A DNA stretch of 64,000 nt from Brachybacterium tyrofermentans (GTDB lineage Bacteria > Actinomycetota > Actinomycetes > Actinomycetales > Dermabacteraceae), in assembly GCF_014897585.1 (NCBI RefSeq), contig NZ_JABUXW010000014.1, positions 62,001-126,000 of the forward strand, written 5' to 3'. Below the pieces are notes generated by a model. It was not told the DNA's origin. It saw nothing but the letters and a program-made list of their open reading frames with translations, and did not search any database. Made by a program: the position numbers and the translations under genes. This document shows, piece by piece, positions 56,138-64,000 of this stretch (position 1 is its first letter; each line of letters opens with the position of its first letter).

Positions 56138-56143
56138 TAGAAT
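56138..56143 (+). promoter_or_regulatory. Possible -10 of pheST
   Basis: TAGAAT stands out in a GC-rich spacer, 83 bp upstream of the pheS GTG. No good -35 lies 16-18 bp upstream. The leader between it and pheS shows no T-box features or Phe-rich leader peptide. Confidence 0.35.
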
Positions 56144-56226
56144 GGTCCGCGGTGCCCCCGCTCCGGACGTCGCTCCGGCGCGGCGCCCGTGACCACTCAG
56201 GACTTCTCAGGACGAAAGCGATACCC

Positions 56227-57333
56227 GTGTCCGACACATCCCCTGCGCCCGAGGCGCCCTCGATCGACGAGGCGGCGATCACCGCGGCGATCGATGCCGC
56301 GCTCGCTGCGATCGCCGCTGCCCCCGATACCGCCGCGCTGAAGCAGGTGCGCATCGAGCACGTGGGCGATGCGAGCGTGCTGACCTCCGCGAACCGCGCC
56401 ATCAAGGACCTCCCCAAGGACCAGAAGGCCGCCGCCGGGAAGCTCGTGGGCCAGGGCAAGGGCCGGGTCCAGAAGGCACTGGCCGCACGCCAGGGCGAGC
56501 TCGCCGCCGCCGAGGAGGAGGCAGCGCTCGCCGCGGAGACCGTCGACGTCACCCTCCCCACCGACCTGCGACCCCGCGGCGCCTCCCACCCGCTGACCGT
56601 GCTCCAGGACCGCATCAACGACTTCTTCGTCGGGATCGGCTGGGAGATCGCCGAGGGCCCGGAGATCGAGTCCCAATGGCTGAACTTCGACGCGCTCAAC
56701 GCCGACCCCGAGCATCCCTCCCGCTCCCTGCAGGACACCCTGTACGTGGCGCCCGAGGGCTCGGGGATGCTGCTGCGCACGCAGACCTCCCCGGTGCAGA
56801 TCCGCTCGATGCTCGAGCGCGGCGCCCCGCTGTACGTCGCCTGCCCCGGCACCGTGTACCGCGCCGACGAGATCGACGCGACGCACTCGCCGATGTTCAC
56901 CCAGGTCGAGGGCCTCGCCATCGACAAGGGCCTGACCATGGCGAACCTCGTGGGCACCCTGGACGCCTTCGCCGCGCACATCTTCGGCGGGGCGCCGATC
57001 ACGCGCCTGCGCCCCAACCACTTCCCCTTCACCGAGCCCAGCGCCGAGATGGACTTCCGCTGCTTCAGCTGCGGGGCCCGCGAGGGGCTCGACCACGACG
57101 CGGACCCGAACTGCCGGGTGTGCGGCGGCACCGGCTGGATCGAGATGGGCGGCTGCGGCATGGTCCACCCGAACGTGCTGCGCGCGGCCGGGGTGGACCC
57201 CGAGGAGTACCAGGGCTTCGCCTTCGGCCTCGGGATCGAGCGCATCCTCATGCTCCGCAACGGAGTGTCGGACATGCGCGACATCGTGGAGGGCGACGTC
57301 CGCTTCTCCCAGCACTACGGTACGGAGATCTGA
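56227..57333 (+). CDS. pheS: Phenylalanyl-tRNA synthetase alpha chain
   Basis: A 368-residue class II synthetase catalytic subunit. Motif 2 lies in PVQIRSMLERGAPLYVACPGTVYRADEIDATHSPMF, and motif 3 in FAFGLGIERILMLRNGVSDMRDI. HPLTVLQDRINDFFVGIGWEIAEGPEIE starts the core; the N-terminal ~85 residues form the tRNA-binding coiled coil. A Cys insertion (CFSCGAREGLDHDADPNCRVCG) looks like a zinc-binding ribbon. The start is GTG 56227 (VSDTSPAP); the longer ATG frame from 56092 overlaps the promoter region. pheT starts 1 nt after its stop. Confidence 0.95.
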   Translation: MSDTSPAPEAPSIDEAAITAAIDAALAAIAAAPDTAALKQVRIEHVGDASVLTSANRAIKDLPKDQKAAAGKLVGQGKGRVQKALAARQGELAAAEEEAALAAETVDVTLPTDLRPRGASHPLTVLQDRINDFFVGIGWEIAEGPEIESQWLNFDALNADPEHPSRSLQDTLYVAPEGSGMLLRTQTSPVQIRSMLERGAPLYVACPGTVYRADEIDATHSPMFTQVEGLAIDKGLTMANLVGTLDAFAAHIFGGAPITRLRPNHFPFTEPSAEMDFRCFSCGAREGLDHDADPNCRVCGGTGWIEMGGCGMVHPNVLRAAGVDPEEYQGFAFGLGIERILMLRNGVSDMRDIVEGDVRFSQHYGTEI

Positions 57334-57334
57334 G

Positions 57335-59953
57335 ATGCCCCGCATTCCCCTGACCTGGCTCGCCGAGCACACCGAGCTGCCCGCCGGAACCTCCGCCCTG
57401 CAGGTCGCCACCGACCTCTCCCGCGTCGGCCTCGAGGAGGAGGCGATCTTCGGCGCCCAGGTGACCGGACCGCTCGTCGTCGGCCGCGTGCTGGAGCTCG
57501 TCAAGGAGCCCCAGAAGAACGGCAAGACGATCAACTGGGTGCGCGTGGACGTCGGCCCCGAGCACAACGAGGACCTCGACAACCCCAAGGACCCGCAGCC
57601 CGGCGAGGAGCGACCCAGCCGCGGCATCATCTGCGGCGCGCACAACTTCGTCGAGGGAGATCTCGTCGTCGTCTCCCTGCCCGGCACCGTGCTGCCCGGC
57701 GACTTCGCGATCGCTGCCCGCAAGACCTACGGCCACGTCTCCGACGGCATGATCTGCTCCGGCGACGAGCTGGGCCTGGGCGAGGACCCCACCGGCGAGG
57801 ACGGCATCATCGTGCTGGGCCGCGGCCACGCCGAGGGCCTGACCGGCGAGCCCGGTGACGACGCGATCGCCCTGCTCGGCCTGGCCGACGAGGTCGTCGA
57901 GATCAACGTGACCCCGGACCGCGGATACTGCTTCTCGATGCGCGGCGTGGCCCGGGAGTACTCCCACGCCACCGGTGTCGCCTACACCGATCCGGCCTCC
58001 ACCGTCGAGATCCCCTCCGCCGAGGACGGCGGGCTCGCCGTCCGGCTGCGCGACGACGCCCCCATCCGGGACGTCGAGGGCTGCTCGCGCTTCGTGGCTC
58101 TCGAGGTCCGCGGCGTGGACCCCGCTGCGCAGACCCCGCGCTGGATGGCGCGTCGGCTGACCCTGGCCGGCATGCGCCCGATCTCGCTGATCGTGGATGT
58201 CACCAACTACGTGATGCTCGACCTCGGCCAGCCGCTGCATGCGTACGATGCGGACGAGGTCGTCGCCCCGATCGTGGTGCGCCGCGCCCAGAAGGGCGAG
58301 AAGCTCACCACCCTGGACGACGTCACCCGCACGCTCGACGCCGAGGACCTGCTGATCACCGACAGCGAGGGCGGCGAGGGCGCTCGCGTGCTCGGCATCG
58401 CCGGCGTGATGGGCGGGGAGTCCACCGAGGTCTCCGAGGGCACCGCGAACATCGTGCTCGAGGCGGCGACCTTCCACCCGATCTCGGTGGCCCGCTCCGC
58501 GCGACGCCACCGTCTCCCCTCGGAGGCCTCCAAGCGCTTCGAGCGCGGCGTGGACCCGCAGCTGCCCCGCGTGGCCGCCTACCGGGCCGCCCAGCTGATC
58601 GTGGAGTACGGCGGCGGTGAGATCGCGTCCCGCATCACCGACGAGGGCGGCATCGCGGGGCCCGCGGCCGCACCGATCGCGCTGCCGCTCGGCGACGCCG
58701 AGCGCGTGGTCGGCATCGCCTACACCCCGCAGCAGGTGCGCAGCAGCCTCGAGATGATCGGCTGCACCGTGGAGGACGGGACGGGCGACGGTGCCGAGGG
58801 CACGCTCGCCGTCACCCCGCCGTCCTGGCGCCCGGACCTCGTCATCCGCGAGGACCTGATCGAGGAGATCGCCCGCCTGGTCGGCTACGAGACCATCCCC
58901 TCCGTGCTGCCCACAGCCCCCGGTGGTCGCGGCCTCACGCGCGCTCAGAGAGCTCGCCGCGCCGCGAACCGTGCACTCGCCGAGGCCGGGCTCGTCGAGG
59001 TCACCTCGTACCCGTTCGTCGGCGAGGGCATCTTCGACGCCCTGCGGTACGCGCAAGACGATGCCCGCCGTGGCGCGGTGCGCCTGCTGAACCCGCTGGC
59101 CGACGACGAACCCCTGCTGCGCACGTCGCTGCTGCAGACCCTGCTGCCCGTGGCGCGACGCAACCTCGGCCGCGGCGAGGAATCGGTGGCGATCTTCCAG
59201 CTCGGCACCACGTCCCTCTCCCGCGGAGAGGGCTCCCGCTCGCCGGTCCCCGCCGCTGCGCAGCGACCCTCCGACGCCGAGCTCGAGGCCATCCTGGGGG
59301 CGCTCCCGCTCCAGACCCGCACCCTGGCAGCCGTGGTCGGCGGCGCGTCCGGTCCGGGATCGTGGCAAGGCGAGGTCGCCCCGTGGGGCTGGGCCGATGC
59401 CTTCGACCTGGCCCGTCGCGCGGCCGCCGCCGTCGGCGCGGATCTCGAGGTGCGACAGACCGAGCGCGCGCCCTTCCACCCCGGTCGCGCCGGCGAGCTG
59501 CGGGTCACCGCGGCCGACGGGACGAGCACGGTCATCGGCCACGCCGGTGAGCTGCACCCCGCCGTGGTCACGGAGTTCGGGCTGCCCGCGCGCACCAGCG
59601 CCCTCGAGCTCGACCTCGAGGCGCTGATCGCCTCCGCCCCGGCAGTGATCGCGGCGGCGCCGGTGCCGACGTACCCGGTGGCGAAGGAGGACTTCGCCTT
59701 CGTGGTCGACCAGAGCGTGCCGGCCGCGGCCGTCGAGGCGGCGATCGTGGTGGGCATCGGCGACCTCGCCGAGAGCGTCCACCTGTTCGATGTCTTCACC
59801 GGTGAGCAGATCGGTGAGGGCAAGAAGTCGCTCGCGTTCGCGGTGCGTCTGCGGTCCGCCGAGGCCACCCTGACCGCGGAGCAGATCGGCGCGGCGCGCT
59901 CGCGCTGCATCGCGGCGGTCGATTCGGCCGTGGGCGGCGTGCTGCGCGCGTGA
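57335..59953 (+). CDS. pheT: Phenylalanyl-tRNA synthetase beta chain
   Basis: An 872-residue beta subunit. Domains in order: N-terminal (MPRIPLTWLAEHTELPAG), tRNA-binding OB fold (GIICGAHNFVEGDLVVVSLPG), B3/B4 editing domain (PDRGYCFSMRGVAREYSHATG; VDVTNYVMLDLGQPLHAYD), B5 DNA-binding-like domain, class II-like core (NPLADDEPLLRTSLLQTLL) and C-terminal ferredoxin-fold anticodon-binding domain (PTYPVAKEDFAFVVDQSVP; SLAFAVRLRSAEATLT). Length is normal or slightly long. The stop overlaps the GH20 GTG start by 4 nt. Confidence 0.97.
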   Translation: MPRIPLTWLAEHTELPAGTSALQVATDLSRVGLEEEAIFGAQVTGPLVVGRVLELVKEPQKNGKTINWVRVDVGPEHNEDLDNPKDPQPGEERPSRGIICGAHNFVEGDLVVVSLPGTVLPGDFAIAARKTYGHVSDGMICSGDELGLGEDPTGEDGIIVLGRGHAEGLTGEPGDDAIALLGLADEVVEINVTPDRGYCFSMRGVAREYSHATGVAYTDPASTVEIPSAEDGGLAVRLRDDAPIRDVEGCSRFVALEVRGVDPAAQTPRWMARRLTLAGMRPISLIVDVTNYVMLDLGQPLHAYDADEVVAPIVVRRAQKGEKLTTLDDVTRTLDAEDLLITDSEGGEGARVLGIAGVMGGESTEVSEGTANIVLEAATFHPISVARSARRHRLPSEASKRFERGVDPQLPRVAAYRAAQLIVEYGGGEIASRITDEGGIAGPAAAPIALPLGDAERVVGIAYTPQQVRSSLEMIGCTVEDGTGDGAEGTLAVTPPSWRPDLVIREDLIEEIARLVGYETIPSVLPTAPGGRGLTRAQRARRAANRALAEAGLVEVTSYPFVGEGIFDALRYAQDDARRGAVRLLNPLADDEPLLRTSLLQTLLPVARRNLGRGEESVAIFQLGTTSLSRGEGSRSPVPAAAQRPSDAELEAILGALPLQTRTLAAVVGGASGPGSWQGEVAPWGWADAFDLARRAAAAVGADLEVRQTERAPFHPGRAGELRVTAADGTSTVIGHAGELHPAVVTEFGLPARTSALELDLEALIASAPAVIAAAPVPTYPVAKEDFAFVVDQSVPAAAVEAAIVVGIGDLAESVHLFDVFTGEQIGEGKKSLAFAVRLRSAEATLTAEQIGAARSRCIAAVDSAVGGVLRA

Positions 59954-61146
59954 CCTCCTCCGACAGCGGCGCGGGCCGCCGGCTCCCGACGGACCGGCGG
60001 CCCGTGCCGTCTGCGTCGGGGCCGACGGCGCCCAGCGGGCTCGGGGCCGCGGACTACCGCGGCCTGAGCCTCGACGTCGGGCGCAAGTCCTTCACCGCCG
60101 ACGCCGTCGTGCAGCTCATCGGCCGGCTCGGTGAGCTGGGCTTCACCGCCCTGCACCTCCATCTCACCGAGACCCATCGTGTGGGGGTGCGGCTCCCGGG
60201 CTTCGAGGAGCTCGCGGCCGACGACGCCTGGGGCACGGAGGACGTGGCGCAGATCGTGGCCGCGGCCGAGGCGGCCGGCATCGCGCTCCTGCCCGAGATC
60301 GATCTGCCCTCCCACGCCGCGGCACTGCTCGTGGGGCGGGAGCATCTCCAGCTCGTGGATCGCCACGGCCACGTCCACGAGGACCGCCTCGACATCTCCC
60401 GGCCCGAGGCCCTCGAGCTCGCTCTCGACCTGATGGAGGCCGTCGCCGGACTGTTCCCCGGCGACGCGATCCACCTGGGAGGGGACGAGTTCTTCGCGGC
60501 GCCCTGGGAGGACGAGGACGCCCAGAACCCCGAGCGCTTCCCGAGCCTTCTCGCGCACGCCCGGTCACTCGTGGGGCCGGCGGCGACGGCTCTGGACTCC
60601 TACGCCCTCTTCGTCAACACCCTCGCAGCTCGAGCGATCGAGCTCGGCCGCACTCCGCTGCTGTGGAACGACCATGTGGTGCCTGCCTCCGACGAACCCC
60701 TCGCGCCGATCAGCACCGACGTGGTGCTCGACGTGTGGATCCGCTGGCGGGACTGGACCCCGTCGGTCGAGGATTACCTGCGTTCCGGGTATCGGGTGAT
60801 CAACTCCCACGGCGACCAGCTCTACGCCGTGCTCTCCGAGGACGGGCCCTTCGCGCCCCATGGTGCGCGGCGTTTCGGCCTGCTCACCGACACCTTCTCG
60901 CCCCGACGGTTCATGGGCCTCGCTGCTGAGGACGTGCATCTCGAGGTCCCAGCCGTTTCCGCGGGAACGCCCGACCCCGTGCTCGGGGCGTCCCTGTCCG
61001 TGTGGTGCGACGCCCCGGACGTGATGGGGGAGCGGGAGCTCCTGGAGCGCCTCGACACCTGGATCGTGCCCTTCGCGCGGATCATGGCGGCCACTGGCCT
61101 GGCAGAGAGCTCCGAGGCATGGAACGATGGGCGCTCAACCGATTGA
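59950..61146 (+). CDS. GH20-like beta-N-acetylhexosaminidase, cytoplasmic
   Basis: A 398-residue GH20-type (beta/alpha)8 enzyme: YRGLSLDVGRKSFTADAVVQLIGRLGELGFTALHLHLTE, IALLPEIDLPSHAAALL and the catalytic Asp-Glu pair D179-E180 in AIHLGGDEFFAAPWE, followed by TPLLWNDHVVP. It uses a substrate-assisted mechanism, releasing terminal GlcNAc or GalNAc. No signal peptide is seen, so it acts in the cytoplasm on imported oligosaccharides. The small extra N-terminal domain of many GH20 enzymes is missing. It is translationally coupled to pheT by a 4-nt overlap. Confidence 0.85.
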   Translation: MTSSDSGAGRRLPTDRRPVPSASGPTAPSGLGAADYRGLSLDVGRKSFTADAVVQLIGRLGELGFTALHLHLTETHRVGVRLPGFEELAADDAWGTEDVAQIVAAAEAAGIALLPEIDLPSHAAALLVGREHLQLVDRHGHVHEDRLDISRPEALELALDLMEAVAGLFPGDAIHLGGDEFFAAPWEDEDAQNPERFPSLLAHARSLVGPAATALDSYALFVNTLAARAIELGRTPLLWNDHVVPASDEPLAPISTDVVLDVWIRWRDWTPSVEDYLRSGYRVINSHGDQLYAVLSEDGPFAPHGARRFGLLTDTFSPRRFMGLAAEDVHLEVPAVSAGTPDPVLGASLSVWCDAPDVMGERELLERLDTWIVPFARIMAATGLAESSEAWNDGRSTD

Positions 61147-61162
61147 GTACCGAGGAGACATC

Positions 61163-62014
61163 GTGGTCGCCAGCCCTTATCCGCGTACCGCCCTGCAGAT
61201 GGCGTATTTCAGGACATGGCATGACAGGGTCGCTGACCCGACGAAGCCCAACAGCTTCGGAGACATCCCGGCCGAGGTGGATGTCGCCTTCGTCTTCCCG
61301 GATTTCACCCCGCCGCAGAACCCTTTCTGGCGCACTCTGCGCGAGGAGTATGTGCCGGCGCTGCATGAGAGAGGGACTCGTGTCGTGCGCACGACCGACA
61401 TCAGCGCCCTGCTCGATCCGTCCTTCCCCGACACCGCGACCGGCCACCGGGACCTGGCGGAGAAGCTCGTGACCGAGCTGGTCCACGAGCACGGTCTCGA
61501 TGGACTGGATATCGACATGGAGAGCTATCTCGATGCGGAGCAGGCCGAACGCGCCGCGGGCGTCTTCCACGAGCTGGCGCGGCTCGTCGGCAAGGAGTCC
61601 GGAACGGACTCCCTGCTGATCTACGACACGAATCTCGGCGGTGACGAGCAGGTCTTCCAGCACACCGCTGATCTCTACGACTACGTCCTGGTGCAGTCCT
61701 ACGGTCGCACGGTCGAGAGCCTGCAGGAGACCTGGGACAGTTTTGCTCCGCTGATCCCGGCGGAGCGCTACCTCATCGGGTTCTCCTTCTACGAGGAGTT
61801 TGACCTCAACCGGTGGGACGACACCTCGGAACCCTTCGAGACGTCACGGGCAGTCGACTATGCGGACTGGCAGCCGGACGGCGCCACCAAGGCGGGGGTG
61901 TTCTCCTACGCGGTCGACCGCGACGGAGTGGAGTTCCTCGACGACAGGATCACGGAAACGGGCTACACCTGGACTCGCCGCCTTTCGGAGCGTCTGCACC
62001 GCGGCGACGCGTGA
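61163..62014 (+). CDS. GH18 endo-beta-N-acetylglucosaminidase-like protein
   Basis: A 283-residue GH18-type barrel. The catalytic signature is DGLDIDMESY with the acid E120 and D118, the DxxDxDxE motif of GH18 chitinases and ENGases. LQMAYFRTWHD at the N-terminus and VLVQSYGRTVESLQETWDSF are typical of EndoS/EndoH-like ENGases rather than chitinases. GTG 61163 is chosen because GAGGAG lies 5 nt before it and it begins 16 nt after the GH20 stop. ATG 61127 would add 12 residues but has a poor ribosome-binding site. No signal peptide. The last codons lie in a 38-bp tandem duplication. Confidence 0.78.
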   Translation: MVASPYPRTALQMAYFRTWHDRVADPTKPNSFGDIPAEVDVAFVFPDFTPPQNPFWRTLREEYVPALHERGTRVVRTTDISALLDPSFPDTATGHRDLAEKLVTELVHEHGLDGLDIDMESYLDAEQAERAAGVFHELARLVGKESGTDSLLIYDTNLGGDEQVFQHTADLYDYVLVQSYGRTVESLQETWDSFAPLIPAERYLIGFSFYEEFDLNRWDDTSEPFETSRAVDYADWQPDGATKAGVFSYAVDRDGVEFLDDRITETGYTWTRRLSERLHRGDA

Positions 62015-62055
62015 ACCGTCTTTCGGAGCGTCTGCACCGCGGGGACGCGTGAACC
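61982..62055. repeat. Tandem duplication of the GH18 gene 3' end (38-bp period)
   Basis: 36 bp at 61982-62017 recur at 62020-62055 with one mismatch. The first copy encodes the last residues (SERLHRGDA) and stop of the GH18 protein; the second lies just after the stop. Because 38 is not a multiple of 3, the two copies are in different frames. A run of short GCAACGCAACGCA-like repeats follows (62058-62092). Confidence 0.85.
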
Positions 62056-62142
62056 TTCTGCAACGCAACGCAGCGCAGCGCAATGCAATGCAGTTCCCCG
62101 CAGCGCTCTGGGGACCGTGGCGCGGCCGTGGCGGTGAGGAAA

Positions 62143-62196
62143 GGCCGACGGGCCCGGATCCTGGGCGGGAGAGCTCAGGAACCGGGCCCGTCGGCC
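62143..62196. terminator. Bidirectional terminator between GH18 and binding-protein genes
   Basis: Perfect 15-bp arms GGCCGACGGGCCCGG (62143-62157) and its complement at 62182-62196. After an A-A mismatch the stem continues TCCTG/CAGGA, closing a 12-nt loop. The arm sequence shares GGCCGACGGGC with the hisD terminator. It serves the convergent genes on both sides. Confidence 0.85.
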
Positions 62197-62245
62197 GTCG
62201 CGGTCTGGTGCCGGTGGACAGCGAGGCGCCTCCCGGACGATCGGA

Positions 62246-63970
62246 TCAGGCCGGTTCGATGGCCATGAGCAGCTGGGTCATGTTGCCCATCCCATTGATC
62301 CTCGGGAAGTAGTCGACATCAGCAGGGTCCGGGATGCCGGTCCAGTTGAGCTCGGTGTACATGATGCCCGTACCGCCTCCTTGCACGGGTGCGTGCGGCG
62401 CCTGCTCGAGGAAGGCCTGCTGCACCCCTTGGACCCCCTCCGCGATCTGATCCTGGGTCTCCGGGGTATTGAGCGTGGAGACGAGGATCTGCATCTTCTC
62501 CTCGGCTTCGTCGCCCCATGCCCACCGTCCCCAGTTGCCGTTGTTGGTCTCTTCCTCGAGAGGCAGGATGGGCTGGTCGTACATCGTGTAGTTCGACCAC
62601 GGGGAGCCGGGGTAGCCCAGGCCGGTGGCGACCACGTCGAACTCCCCGGTCGAGAGGATGGTGTCCATGACATCCTTCGGCTTCGGGTCGAAGGTGACCG
62701 TGACCCCGAGGTTCTTCTCCCAGGTCGAGACGACGATCGGCATGGTCACCATGAACGTCGCGTTGTCGTTCTGGATCTGCAGGCTCAGAGGGTGCTCCTT
62801 GCCATCCTTCTCGAGGTTGCCGGCAGCGTTGACGGACCAGTCGGACGCCTCGAGGGCCTTCGTGGCGGCGTCGGTGTCCATCGCCATCGGCTCATTGAAC
62901 TCGGGCTGCTGCAACGACTCGTTGAGCACCGGGTCCACACCGGCGGCATTCGGCAGCGTGTACGCAATGCCGGAGGCCTCCATCACAGCGCTGTAGTCGA
63001 TCGCGGCGCGGAATGCCTTGCGGATATTCGCGTCGGCCATCGGGGAGTCGGGATTCGCGGTCATGAAGGCGATGCCCTCCGACGCGCCGTCGGCGATCCA
63101 CGAGTAATGGTTCGTCTCTGCCATGCCCACGAAGCCCTTGACGACGCCCGGCGCCCCACCCTCGGCGAAGTCGACGTTGCCCTGTGAGATCTGGGTCTCG
63201 ATGTTGCCAGCCTGACCGGAGGGCACGAACTGCACCTCCCCGACCTCGGACGTCCCGCCCCAGTAGTCGTCCCGCATCGCGTAGGTGACCAGCTGCGTGT
63301 CGAAGGCCTTCAGACTTGCCGGCCCGGTGCCGATCGGATCGTCCATGATGTCCTGAGGGAACTCGAGCTTGTCGCCGTCCTGATAGATGTGCGACGGGAC
63401 GATCGGGTAGTAGAGCGCGAGGTTCACCTCCTGCTGGCGCTGGTCGTCGTTGTACTTCACCGTCACCGTATGGTCGTCCGGGGTCTCGATCGGGGCCGAG
63501 AGCCACACGAACTCGTCCTCCGCCGGTTCGGGGTTCGGGGTCCCGTAGATCGAGCCCAGGGTGAACAGCACGTCCTTCGCGGTGAAGGGCTCGCCATCGG
63601 ACCAGGTCACGTCCTTGCGCAGGTGGTAGGTGACTTCCTTGCCGTCCTCCGAGTGATCGGCGGATTCGGCGAGCATCGGCAGGAGCTGGCCGCCGTCCTT
63701 GGAGGAGAGGCGGAAGAGCGGTTCGTAGACGAGGTCGAGGCCGGGTGCGGTGTCACCTCCGCCGTACCGGTTGAAGTTCTTGGCGAACTGATTGGTCGCC
63801 GTGACCATCGTGCCGACGACGAACAAGGCGCCGGCGCCGCCGCCGCCTCCGCTGTCGGGCCCGCCGCCGCTGCCGCTGCCGCTGGAGCACGCTGCCGCCG
63901 TGGCGGCGATCGAACCGATGCCGAGTGCGCCGAGTGCGCTGCGGCGGGTGAACTGGGGTGAGATCTTCAT
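62246..63970 (-). CDS. Family 5 ABC transporter substrate-binding lipoprotein
   Basis: A 574-residue SBP_bac_5 protein. A twin-arginine-like lipoprotein signal (TRRSALGALGIGSIAATAAAC) ends at the lipobox cysteine (about residue 28). A Gly/Ser-rich linker (GSGSGGGPDSGGGGGAG) precedes the binding fold: LDLVYEPLFRLSSKDGGQLLPMLAESADHSEDGKEVTYHLRKDVTWSDGEPFTAKDVLFTL is the classic family start. Family 5 receptors bind peptides or, in actinobacteria, often oligosaccharides such as chito- or xylo-oligomers. Convergence with GH20-GH18 suggests a GlcNAc-containing glycan. Only 30 bp of upstream sequence is in the window, with a weak AAAGAG ribosome-binding site. Confidence 0.9.
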   Translation of the reverse strand: MKISPQFTRRSALGALGIGSIAATAAACSSGSGSGGGPDSGGGGGAGALFVVGTMVTATNQFAKNFNRYGGGDTAPGLDLVYEPLFRLSSKDGGQLLPMLAESADHSEDGKEVTYHLRKDVTWSDGEPFTAKDVLFTLGSIYGTPNPEPAEDEFVWLSAPIETPDDHTVTVKYNDDQRQQEVNLALYYPIVPSHIYQDGDKLEFPQDIMDDPIGTGPASLKAFDTQLVTYAMRDDYWGGTSEVGEVQFVPSGQAGNIETQISQGNVDFAEGGAPGVVKGFVGMAETNHYSWIADGASEGIAFMTANPDSPMADANIRKAFRAAIDYSAVMEASGIAYTLPNAAGVDPVLNESLQQPEFNEPMAMDTDAATKALEASDWSVNAAGNLEKDGKEHPLSLQIQNDNATFMVTMPIVVSTWEKNLGVTVTFDPKPKDVMDTILSTGEFDVVATGLGYPGSPWSNYTMYDQPILPLEEETNNGNWGRWAWGDEAEEKMQILVSTLNTPETQDQIAEGVQGVQQAFLEQAPHAPVQGGGTGIMYTELNWTGIPDPADVDYFPRINGMGNMTQLLMAIEPA

Positions 63971-64000
63971 TGATCGCTCTTTCTCAACGTGCCGAGGTGA

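Noticed and set aside
56144-56226. T-box or Phe attenuator leader upstream of pheST
   Set aside because: No T-box consensus, specifier-loop structure or Phe-rich leader peptide is visible; the leader is short and GC-rich.
57248-59782. 844-residue minus-strand ORF
   Set aside because: Antisense to pheT; composition is typical of a complementary-frame shadow with no recognisable domain.
61127-61162. ATG 61127 as the start of the GH18 gene
   Set aside because: It overlaps GH20 by 20 nt with a poor ribosome-binding site, while GTG 61163 has GAGGAG at ideal spacing.

Overview
The window is high-GC actinobacterial chromosome. Four things point to a member of the Micrococcales, probably close to Brachybacterium/Dermabacteraceae: a mycothiol-dependent formaldehyde dehydrogenase, the PriA-type HisA in a his operon, monomeric NADP isocitrate dehydrogenase, and many GTG starts with -10 boxes placed just before start codons. 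The genus is inferred from gene content only. I see no rRNA or tRNA genes, transposase, phage genes or CRISPR array.

Layout. 1-2880 is the 3' part of a GH92 alpha-mannosidase. 2881-3280 is a repeat-packed spacer that runs into the end of a YwaF-like membrane protein gene. 4348-8273 is a fructose operon (fruR-fruK-fruA, minus strand), separated from ywaF by a 9-bp tandem array. 8670-10030 holds a phosphoribosyltransferase and a Phd/PIN toxin-antitoxin pair with its own palindromic operator. 10081-13760 is an ABC-2 exporter diverging from a NarL-type two-component system. 13830-33359 is mixed metabolism and transport: GHL10 glycosidase-like protein, DUF808, SDR, MFS, phosphoketolase with acylphosphatase, PepSY lipoprotein, GNAT, APH, amidohydrolase, PPK2, Tpx, DUF488, TauE, a hydrolase, Icd and a ZIP transporter.

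33364-47983 contains the histidine genes in two parts: hisD alone with its own promoter and terminator, then hisC-hisB-(208 aa unknown)-hisH-(52 aa membrane protein)-priA. Between them lies an 8-kb sugar locus (LacI repressor, CUT1 binding protein and two permeases, exported GH144/PF10091-type enzyme, cytosolic GH3). Two LacI operators at the lacI promoter probably control it. The best guess for its substrate is beta-1,2-glucan.

47980-59953 is conserved translation territory: SseB-like, DUF1844 and a membrane protein, then infC-rpmI-rplT, a SpoU methyltransferase, a CopD-CtaG fusion, a metallo-hydrolase with mycothiol-dependent formaldehyde dehydrogenase, and pheST. infC starts at ATC behind a structured, attenuator-like leader. 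Directly coupled to pheT are a cytosolic GH20 hexosaminidase and a GH18 endo-N-acetylglucosaminidase-like enzyme. These face a family 5 solute-binding lipoprotein, which suggests uptake and breakdown of GlcNAc-containing glycans. The GH92 mannosidase at the other end would fit the same diet.

Other recurring structure: intergenic palindromic elements with arms around CGGACGGGCCG (two copies), terminators sharing GGCCGACGGGC arms, and -10 hexamers 6-8 bp before start codons (hisD, hisC, ppk2, tauE) that suggest leaderless mRNAs.
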